From assembly GCA_030691585.1 (NCBI GenBank), contig JAUYEC010000077.1, forward strand, positions 1 to 10,655: DNA of 10,655 nt, in the 5' to 3' direction. The translations under genes and the position numbers were made by a program. Shown one piece after another: positions 6,828-10,655 of this stretch. Position 1 is the stretch's first letter. Each line of letters starts with the position of its first letter. The stretch comes from Candidatus Omnitrophota bacterium (GTDB taxonomy: Bacteria; Omnitrophota; Gorgyraeia; Gygaellales; Profunditerraquicolaceae). The notes beneath the pieces were generated by a model that searched no databases, was not told the DNA's origin, and was given only the letters and a program-made list of their open reading frames with translations.

Positions 6828-8762
6828 ATGATAGCCATCAATAACCTCACTAAATTTTACGGTAAAAAGACCCTTTTTGAGAACGTGTCGTTAAATATTA
6901 ACGAGCGTGAGAAGATCGGGCTTATCGGCCCTAACGGCGCCGGCAAGACCACGCTTTTTTCGCTTATCCTGGGCGAGATCGAGCCGTCGTCGGGAGAGGT
7001 ACGCGTAAATAAGAATACGCATATCGGCTATCTGCCGCAAGAGGCGAGTTTTAAATCCGGGCGCACGGTGATCGCGGAACTGACCGAGGGCGAGGAGAGG
7101 ATCATCCGCCTCAAAAAAGAGAAAGAGGGGCTGGAAGAAAAAAATGAGGCGGCAAGCCAGCGTTACGGCGAAGTGCTGCACCAACTGGAGGGCCTGGGCT
7201 ATTTTGAATTGGAACATAAGGCGCAGAAGATATTAATGGGCCTGGGGTTCAAGGAGCTGGATTTTAACCGGCCGATAGCCGCTCTTAGCGGCGGATGGCA
7301 GATGCGCGTGCTCCTGGCAAAATTGCTGACCTATCAATATGACCTTTTGCTTTTGGACGAGCCGACAAATTACCTTGACCTCAATGCCGCTTTGTGGCTC
7401 AAGGATTATTTGTCCGGGTTCAAGGGCACATTTATCATGATCTCCCATGACCGGGCGTTTCTGACCGAGGTTACAAATTACACCCTGATTTTAGAGAGCG
7501 GCGCCATTGCCAAGGTGCACGGAAATTATGAGCAGTACGAGCGCATTAAAGAAGAGAAGCGTTTATATTTAACTAAACAATTCAAGGAGCAGGAAAAAAA
7601 GCGTGAGCAGCTGGAAAGGTTTGTAGGGCGATTCCATGCCCAGCCTAATAAAGCGGCGTCAGTGCGGGCAAAACGCAGGGTCTTAGAAAGAATAGAAGAA
7701 GAGGCAATCGTGTTGCCGCCGGACCCGCGCGAGAGTATTAAAAATTTTCATTTTCCGCAGGCCAGAAGAAGCGGCCATCGCATGGTTCAATTGGAAAAAG
7801 TTTCCAAGTCTTACGCTGACCTGCGCGTTTATACTGATCTGGATTTTGAAGTTGTGCAAGGAGAAAAGGCGGTCCTGGCCGGAGAAAACGGGGCGGGCAA
7901 GTCCACTCTGCTAAAGATCCTTGCCGGCGTGATTGATATTAATAGCGGCAAACGCACGCTTGGACATAATGTAGACGCGGGATATTTTTCCCAGACGCGG
8001 ATGGATGTGCTTAATCCGGAGAATACGGTGCTGCGCGAGGCGTATTCTGCAGCTCCGGGATTTATGTCGGAGGAGGCGATCCGTACCATTTTAGGCGCGT
8101 TTTTATTCACCGGGGAGGACGCGGACAAATCCGTCAAAGTGCTCTCCGGAGGCGAAAAGAGCCGGCTCATTTTGGCTAAACTCCTGATTGACCCGCCGAA
8201 TTTCCTGCTCTTAGATGAGCCGACCACCCACCTGGACGTTGACGCCGTGGAGGCGCTGGTACGCGCGCTCAACGAATATAACGGGAGCATCGTTTTTATC
8301 AGCCACGATATTTATTTTGTGCGCTCGGTTGCCAATACGGTCTTTGAGGTTAAAAACGGCGCGATAAGAAAGTTTTCCGGCAGTTTTGATTATTATCTGG
8401 AGAAAAAGGATCAGGTGATAGAAAATAATGTAGGGACAGGTTTAAAACCTGTCCCTACAAAAAGGCACGGCCTTGTTGAGGCAACTAGGGAAAAAACCAA
8501 GGAAGAAGAGAGGAAACTCCGGGAAGAGGAAAGAAAGCGCAAGGCCAATAACGCCGCTGTGCGCGAAAAGATAAATAAGATCATTAAACAGCAAGAGAAC
8601 CTTCAGCTGGAAAGCTATGCCAAGGCGCGCGCGCTGTCTTCGCCGCATATTTACCGTGAAGAGGAGACAGCCAGGGCTTATGGCCGCCGGCTCAAAGAGA
8701 TTGAAAAAATAATTGTTGGTTTAGATCAGGAAATAAAGTCATTGGAAACACAGATCTTATAA
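6828..8762 (+). CDS. ABC-F family ATPase (Uup/YfmR-like)
   Basis: This 644-aa protein has two ABC ATPase domains and no membrane segment, the hallmark of ABC-F proteins, which act on the ribosome (translation factors or antibiotic-protection proteins). First domain: Walker A GPNGAGKTT (34-42), signature LSGGWQMR (153-160), Walker B LLLLDEPTNYLD (from about 173). A charged linker follows (about 245-310). Second domain: GENGAGKST (352-360), LSGGEKSR (439-446) and LLLDEPTTHLD (from 460). The C-terminus (about 545-644) is Lys/Glu-rich and coiled-coil-like, as in Uup/YfmR. Between domain two and the coiled coil, residues 534-544 are encoded by a perfect 31-nt palindrome. Third gene of the dnaX-recR operon by spacing. 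The subfamily cannot be set by eye, so no drug-resistance role is claimed. Confidence 0.93.
   Translation: MIAINNLTKFYGKKTLFENVSLNINEREKIGLIGPNGAGKTTLFSLILGEIEPSSGEVRVNKNTHIGYLPQEASFKSGRTVIAELTEGEERIIRLKKEKEGLEEKNEAASQRYGEVLHQLEGLGYFELEHKAQKILMGLGFKELDFNRPIAALSGGWQMRVLLAKLLTYQYDLLLLDEPTNYLDLNAALWLKDYLSGFKGTFIMISHDRAFLTEVTNYTLILESGAIAKVHGNYEQYERIKEEKRLYLTKQFKEQEKKREQLERFVGRFHAQPNKAASVRAKRRVLERIEEEAIVLPPDPRESIKNFHFPQARRSGHRMVQLEKVSKSYADLRVYTDLDFEVVQGEKAVLAGENGAGKSTLLKILAGVIDINSGKRTLGHNVDAGYFSQTRMDVLNPENTVLREAYSAAPGFMSEEAIRTILGAFLFTGEDADKSVKVLSGGEKSRLILAKLLIDPPNFLLLDEPTTHLDVDAVEALVRALNEYNGSIVFISHDIYFVRSVANTVFEVKNGAIRKFSGSFDYYLEKKDQVIENNVGTGLKPVPTKRHGLVEATREKTKEEERKLREEERKRKANNAAVREKINKIIKQQENLQLESYAKARALSSPHIYREEETARAYGRRLKEIEKIIVGLDQEIKSLETQIL
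8429..8459 (+). repeat. 31-nt TGTAGGG palindrome inside the ABC-F gene
   Basis: TGTAGGGACAGGTTT (8429-8443) and its exact reverse complement (8445-8459) flank a single central A, a perfect 15+1+15 palindrome. It starts at the third base of an AAT codon and encodes N-V-G-T-G-L-K-P-V-P-T (residues 534-544) between the second ATPase domain and the coiled coil. Flanking AA on both sides is compatible with a 2-bp target duplication, which would make the insertion 33 nt and frame-neutral. It shares length, ends and frame with the ispH copy. Confidence 0.85.
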
Positions 8763-8771
8763 CTATCTGCC

Positions 8772-8810
8772 TTTTCCCGGGTTGCGTCATTCTTGATATT
8801 TCCGGGAAAA
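8772..8810. promoter_or_regulatory. Inverted repeat over the riboswitch promoter
   Basis: TTTTCCCGG (8772-8780) and CCGGGAAAA (8802-8810) are exact 9-base inverted arms 21 bases apart. The right arm lies in the spacer of the promoter at 8793-8821, with the -35 inside the loop. Each arm also sits in a local near-palindrome of TTCCCGGGAA type, so two operator half-sites for a transcriptional repressor are plausible. A hairpin role as the ABC-F terminator is less likely because the loop is long and no T-run follows. Confidence 0.35.
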
Positions 8811-8821
8811 TGTGCTATACT
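8793..8821 (+). promoter_or_regulatory. Strong sigma-70-type promoter for the riboswitch transcript
   Basis: TTGATA (8793-8798), a 17-base spacer and TATACT (8816-8821) with an extended TGC just before the -10. This is the best promoter match in the window. Transcription would begin near 8828, a few bases before the GEMM aptamer. Confidence 0.8.
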
Positions 8822-8837
8822 TCTTAGTGTTGAAACG

Positions 8838-8916
8838 AGAAAGGCAAACCCGGTGAAAGCCGGGGGCGCAAAGCTAAAGAACCTAAGGCCGTTGGGCTAT
8901 GGTAGTCAGTTGCCGC
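8838..8916 (+). ncRNA. GEMM-I cyclic-di-GMP class riboswitch aptamer
   Basis: The conserved core of the GEMM-I (c-di-GMP-I) riboswitch is present: AAAGGCAAACC (8840-8850), a stem CCCGGT/GCCGGG capped by GAAA (8855-8858), then GGCGCAAAGCT (8865-8875). The second arm carries CCTAAG (8882-8887) and TATGG (8898-8902), exactly the 11-nt receptor for a GAAA tetraloop. GTAG...TTGCCG closes the fold. The base aligning with Vc2 G20 appears to be G8843, favouring c-di-GMP over the cGAMP-type variant, but this alignment is by eye. It lies between a strong promoter and a small exported protein, so that gene is likely controlled by the second messenger. Confidence 0.88.
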
Positions 8917-8935
8917 AAGACGCATTCATCTTTGT

Positions 8936-8970
8936 TGGCCCATAGCAATTAAGCTGTGGGCCATTGTTTT
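8936..8970 (+). terminator. Riboswitch expression-platform terminator hairpin
   Basis: TGGCCCATAGC (8936-8946) pairs with GCTGTGGGCCA (8953-8963), 11 bp with one wobble and a 6-base loop, followed by TTGTTTT. This fits a rho-independent terminator with a slightly broken U-run. Its 5' arm contains CCATAGC (8940-8946), the exact complement of GCTATGG (8896-8902) in the aptamer receptor arm. So aptamer folding and the alternative antiterminator pairing exclude each other, predicting that ligand binding favours termination (off switch). Confidence 0.65.
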
Positions 8971-8990
8971 GATGTGGTAAAGGAGGGGGG

Positions 8991-9329
8991 GTGAAGACAA
9001 TGTTAAAGAAAATACTGCTTTTGACGCTGGTAGCGATGCTGGCAGTTTCCATGACCGCGTATGCTGCGGAAGATCAGAACGCGGGTACGAAATTAGCCAG
9101 AGGCGGTGCCAACTTACTCGCCGGGTGGCTTGAGTTCCCCAAGCAGATATACACCGTTTCCAGAGACCAGAATGCCTATATAGGGCTTACCTATGGTGCT
9201 GTGAAGGGCCTCTATGAAGGTATTGCTCGTACAGGTATGGGTTTGTTTGAGACGGTTACCTGCGTGGTGCCACCGTATGACAAGGTGTTCATCGAGCCGG
9301 AGTATGTGTTCGATGGATGGAAGAAGTAA
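8991..9329 (+). CDS. TIGR04073-type exosortase-associated exported protein
   Basis: The 112-aa product has a clear signal peptide (MKTMLKK, hydrophobic core, AYA-A near residue 25). The mature part contains KLARGGANLLAGWLEFPKQIY, a glycine-rich GLTYGAVKGLYEGIARTGMGLFETVT and the ending EPEYVFDGW. This pattern matches what I know of the TIGR04073 family of small proteins often found in genomes with exosortase systems; the biochemical role is unknown. GTG 8991 is chosen because AAGGAGG (8980-8986) is 4 bases upstream; ATG 9000 is possible but 13 bases from it. Expression should be set by the GEMM riboswitch upstream, tying it to c-di-GMP and so to surface or matrix lifestyle (inference). A hairpin with T-run follows. 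Confidence 0.8.
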   Translation: MKTMLKKILLLTLVAMLAVSMTAYAAEDQNAGTKLARGGANLLAGWLEFPKQIYTVSRDQNAYIGLTYGAVKGLYEGIARTGMGLFETVTCVVPPYDKVFIEPEYVFDGWKK

Positions 9330-9356
9330 GGAGAGTAAGATGACCTGTCGAAATAC

Positions 9357-9393
9357 GGGGAGCAGCGGTTCAGCCGTTCAACTCCCCCTTTTT
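9357..9393 (+). terminator. Rho-independent terminator after the TIGR04073 gene
   Basis: GGGGAG (9357-9362) pairs with CTCCCC (9382-9387), with an inner CGG/CCG stem, and is followed by CTTTTT up to 9393. It sits 27 bases after the TIGR04073 stop and ends at the stop codon of the convergent gene. Confidence 0.65.
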
Positions 9394-9884
9394 CATTGCC
9401 GCAATTTTTTGACCGCCTTTTGTATCTCGGGATTGTTTACTATCTCCTGAAACTTTTCGTTGTTCATCAAGGCTTGAATATCGCCTGTCTTTGCTGCATC
9501 CATGATCTGCGGGTCCTTTGCCAATTCCTGGATCTGCGGGTTGTTGGCCAATCCTTTCATCGCAGCCACACCTTCCGGATCACCCATAATTTTTTCCTTG
9601 TAAGCATTGATCTGGGCCGAGGTCGGCATGCCTGTCTGAGCGGATAAGCCGGTTTGCGCGACGGCAGGAACAGCGCTCAACGACTCAATTTTAGAGACTT
9701 TTGCCGCACCCACCGTAATTTGTCCGAAATTAGCCGTGTTTATGGTGTATGTTCCATTGAGGAAGGAAACTACCTCGCCATTGATCACACTGCCGTCGGT
9801 CAACTCTATTCTGCTTGTTTGTCCGCAATATGCCGCAACAGCCGGCGCCAGAAACAATACGCAAAAAATAATCGCCTTTTTCAA
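9393..9884 (-). CDS. Exported protein with STI1-like C-terminal domain
   Basis: A 163-aa protein starting at TTG 9884, chosen because AAGGAGG lies 5 bases upstream and the product then begins with a good signal peptide (MKKAIIFCVLFLAPAVAA). An upstream ATG in frame would add 38 residues that cross a palindrome and the promoter, so it is rejected. Mature residues ~24-70 (IELTDGSVINGEVVSFLNGTY) look like a small beta-barrel of SM/LSm-like type seen in other periplasmic proteins. The C-terminal half (NPQIQELAKDPQIMDAAKTG, LMNNEKFQEIVNNPEIQ) has the paired asparagine/aspartate-proline helix pattern of STI1/heat-shock-chaperonin-binding repeats. Function unknown; protein-protein binding in the periplasm is a guess. 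Convergent with the riboswitch gene. Confidence 0.75.
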   Translation of the reverse strand: MKKAIIFCVLFLAPAVAAYCGQTSRIELTDGSVINGEVVSFLNGTYTINTANFGQITVGAAKVSKIESLSAVPAVAQTGLSAQTGMPTSAQINAYKEKIMGDPEGVAAMKGLANNPQIQELAKDPQIMDAAKTGDIQALMNNEKFQEIVNNPEIQKAVKKLRQ

Positions 9885-9901
9885 TTCTGCCTCCTTGTTT
9901 A

Positions 9902-9928
9902 GGGGACGTTCCCCAAGGTGCCACCCTT
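9902..9928. repeat. GGGGACGTTCCCC hairpin, half of a palindromic element
   Basis: GGGGA (9902-9906) and TCCCC (9910-9914) pair around CGT, then AAGG (9915-9918) can pair with CCTT (9925-9928). It lies in the 5' leader of the STI1-like gene, between promoter and ribosome site. It resembles the GGGGAC-type palindrome at 3382-3421 in motif but not in full sequence, so it may be a degenerate copy of such a repeat or a leader structure. Confidence 0.4.
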
Positions 9929-9935
9929 GCATATA

Positions 9936-9963
9936 ATTATAGCTCCCGCGAAAGGTTATACAA
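9936..9963 (-). promoter_or_regulatory. Promoter of the STI1-like gene
   Basis: On the minus strand TTGTAT (9963-9958), a 16-base spacer and a perfect TATAAT (9941-9936). The -35 is only a half match. It lies about 50 bases upstream of TTG 9884. Confidence 0.5.
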
Positions 9964-9985
9964 GAAATATTCGGAAACGGTAACC

Positions 9986-10018
9986 AAAAAAAGGCCAAGC
10001 ATTTTATGCTTGGCCTTT
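9986..10018 (-). terminator. Minus-strand rho-independent terminator
   Basis: AAAGGCCAAGCAT (9990-10002) and ATGCTTGGCCTTT (10006-10018) are perfect 13-base arms around TTT. Read on the minus strand the hairpin runs into seven T residues (complement of 9986-9992), so it would stop a transcript coming from the right. No minus-strand gene is visible there, which suggests a non-coding transcript from 10019-10560 or simple insulation of the STI1-like promoter. Confidence 0.7.
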
Positions 10019-10206
10019 CAGATTGGCTCCTCCTAAGCGACGAAATCAGAAATTATTTTAAAGGAACAATGGTTATTTGATGCCCCGCGCCTGTCGGCGC
10101 TCCCACATCTCCCGTGCCCCATTCGCCCCGCTTGGGAGCGGGGCTCATTCGGCGCCAGCCTAGGTCGGCTGGCTTCCAGCTAATTTTATTGCGTGTGCGG
10201 CGCAGT

Positions 10207-10242
10207 TGGGGCTGCGGCTGGGTGGGGGCAGCCGCAGCCCCA
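10207..10242. repeat. 14-bp hairpin with GGTGGGGG loop, copy 1
   Basis: TGGGGCTGCGGCTG (10207-10220) pairs perfectly with CAGCCGCAGCCCCA (10229-10242) around GGTGGGGG (10221-10228). It is the most stable structure in the window. The same 8-base loop recurs at 10393-10400 on a stem of unrelated sequence, so the loop, not the stem, is what is shared. Confidence 0.8.
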
Positions 10243-10381
10243 GCGTCCTCACCGATACGTTACAACAAGCAAAAAACAAAAGTTTATAAGGGTTCGTCCG
10301 CTATGCCGCAGTTAACACATAAAAATTACTCGGTGCGGCATACTGCGCCTCTCCCGAACGGCGCTTGAGCGTCAGCTGAAA

Positions 10382-10411
10382 GGCAAATTTTGGGTGGGGG
10401 CAAAATATGCC
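10382..10411. repeat. Hairpin with GGTGGGGG loop, copy 2
   Basis: GGCAAATTTTG (10382-10392) pairs with CAAAATATGCC (10401-10411), 10 of 11 pairs, around GGTGGGGG (10393-10400). The loop and the bordering TG/CA are identical to copy 1 while the stem is AT-rich instead of GC-rich. It lies 160 bases before the XRE gene. Confidence 0.7.
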
Positions 10412-10466
10412 ATTATGCCAAACTCCCCAACAACTTAAATGCTTCAAAAGAACAGGCGAAATATTA

Positions 10467-10546
10467 GGTGCTATATATATACTACCAATGAGTAGCAATG
10501 AAGTCAATAGTTTATTGCTACCCTTAGGTAGTCGACTTATAGGTAG
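10467..10546. promoter_or_regulatory. Candidate XRE operator sites (CTACC/GGTAG)
   Basis: Several CTACC/GGTAG half-sites cluster upstream of the XRE gene: CTACC at 10482-10486 and 10518-10522, GGTAG at 10527-10531 and 10542-10546. CTACC-CTTA-GGTAG (10518-10531) is a compact inverted repeat just before the -35, and ATACTACC (10479-10486) mirrors GGTAGTAT (10542-10549) across the promoter. A 20-base near-palindrome GGT..TATATATATA..ACC spans 10467-10486. Autoregulation by the XRE protein is a reasonable inference. Confidence 0.4.
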
Positions 10547-10559
10547 TATTTGTTATAAT
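10532..10559 (+). promoter_or_regulatory. Promoter of the XRE regulator gene
   Basis: TCGACT (10532-10537), a 16-base spacer and a perfect TATAAT (10554-10559) with extended TGT. Transcription would start near 10566, leaving a leader of only about ten bases in which GGTGA (10566-10570 region) is the only ribosome-binding-like sequence. Confidence 0.55.
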
Positions 10560-10574
10560 AGCATTGGTGATTAT

Positions 10575-10655
10575 ATGGCAGAGATTAATAAACAAGTTGG
10601 ACTTCATATAAGGAAATACCGGGAAAAGAAAGGCTGGTCTCAAGAACATTTGGCC
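10575..10655 (+). CDS. XRE/Cro-type HTH regulator, N-terminus only
   Basis: The last 27 codons read MAEINKQVGLHIRKYREKKG then WSQEHLA, the classic start of an HTH_3/XRE DNA-binding domain (helix 1 with IRKYREKKG, then the WSQE start of helix 2). The gene is cut by the window edge, so its full length and any second domain are unknown. ATG 10575 fits the family start. The same frame stays open upstream to an ATG at 10407, but that would place the promoter and operator-like repeats inside the gene, so it is not preferred. Such regulators are common in phage, toxin-antitoxin, restriction and defence loci; the right-hand neighbour will decide. Confidence 0.85.
   Translation, partial: MAEINKQVGLHIRKYREKKGWSQEHLA

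Larger units (their letters stand above)
10019..10574. other. Gene-free structured region
   Basis: Roughly 550 bases without a convincing gene. The left part (10081-10245) is GC-rich and hairpin-packed: GCGCC/GGCGC (10087-10100), GCCCCGCT/AGCGGGGC with a TGGG loop (10125-10144), GCCAGCC/GGCTGGC (10154-10173) and the large stem at 10207-10242. The middle (10245-10300) is plain AT-rich sequence. The right part holds TATGCCGCA/TGCGGCATA (10302-10342), GCGCC/GGCGC (10345-10364) and the second GGTGGGGG-loop hairpin (10382-10411). GGCGCAGT (10199-10206) is also exactly complementary to ACTGCGCC (10342-10349), a long-range alternative pairing. A structured RNA or a cluster of palindromic repeats would fit. 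Confidence 0.6.

Noticed and set aside
9885..9998. Longer start (ATG 9998) for the STI1-like protein
   Set aside because: The extra 38 residues would be encoded by the terminator arm, the promoter and the GGGGACGTTCCCC hairpin; TTG 9884 with AAGGAGG and an immediate signal peptide is far better.
10114..10368. Plus-strand open frame of 84 codons in the hairpin region
   Set aside because: It runs through four hairpins, has low-complexity Arg/Ala/Pro composition and no convincing ribosome site; the DNA structure explains the sequence better.
10081..10411. CRISPR array or integron attC sites
   Set aside because: The hairpins differ in sequence and spacing, with no regular repeat-spacer units and no attC-type core sites; no cas or integrase gene is visible.
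10301..10507. Minus-strand open frame of 68 codons
   Set aside because: It has no recognisable motif, spans the hairpin with the GGTGGGGG loop, and starts in the XRE promoter region without a ribosome site.
10081..10574. Retron non-coding RNA before the XRE gene
   Set aside because: The hairpins invite the idea, but no reverse transcriptase is visible in the window and I cannot identify flanking a1/a2 repeats with the conserved branching G.

Overview
The window looks like a chromosomal segment of an uncultivated Gram-negative-type bacterium. A member of Candidatus Omnitrophota or a neighbouring lineage is my best guess. The reasons are a DXP-pathway gene (ispH), short lipoprotein or Sec-exported proteins, a TIGR04073-type exosortase-associated small protein, a GEMM riboswitch, and many small GGGGACAG / TGTAGGG palindromes scattered between and inside genes. 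The lineage is inferred from gene content by eye, not from a tree.

Layout, left to right. (1) Bases 1-50 are the 3' half of a serine tRNA (class II variable arm, discriminator G, no encoded CCA). A tiny unassigned ORF and an internally deleted azoreductase remnant follow (104-373). (2) A plus-strand phosphate-uptake unit starts at a TGn-TATAAT promoter: a DUF47/PhoU-like accessory protein, a PiT phosphate permease and a small lipoprotein (445-2461). (3) A minus-strand isoprenoid pair, polyprenyl diphosphate synthase then ispH (4460 down to 2490), converges on it. The two genes are separated by a perfect 18-bp palindrome. (4) Divergently, a plus-strand information-processing operon runs dnaX, recR, ABC-F ATPase (4581-8762) with 9-bp gaps. 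dnaX carries an A_AAA_AAG slip site at the end of domain III that would yield a gamma-like product. (5) A well-formed promoter, a GEMM-I (c-di-GMP class) riboswitch with GAAA tetraloop and 11-nt receptor, and a terminator-like hairpin precede a small exported TIGR04073-type protein (8772-9393). (6) A minus-strand exported protein with an STI1-like C-terminus (9884 down to 9393) faces it. (7) Bases 9885-10574 hold no convincing gene but are unusually rich in structure: a minus-strand terminator, then a run of GC-rich hairpins, two of which have different stems and an identical GGTGGGGG loop. After them come several CTACC/GGTAG half-sites around a promoter. (8) The window ends inside an XRE/Cro-type HTH regulator (10575-).

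The most notable observations are: two 31-nt palindromes inserted in the same reading frame of two unrelated essential-type genes (IspH and ABC-F), adding the peptide pattern NVGxGxKxxPT to both; the predicted dnaX frameshift; the riboswitch with a visible mutually exclusive pairing to its terminator; and the hairpin array next to the XRE gene. None shows an obviously complete new defence or mobile system inside the window. If there is one, it would lie to the right, controlled by the XRE protein and the structured region before it.
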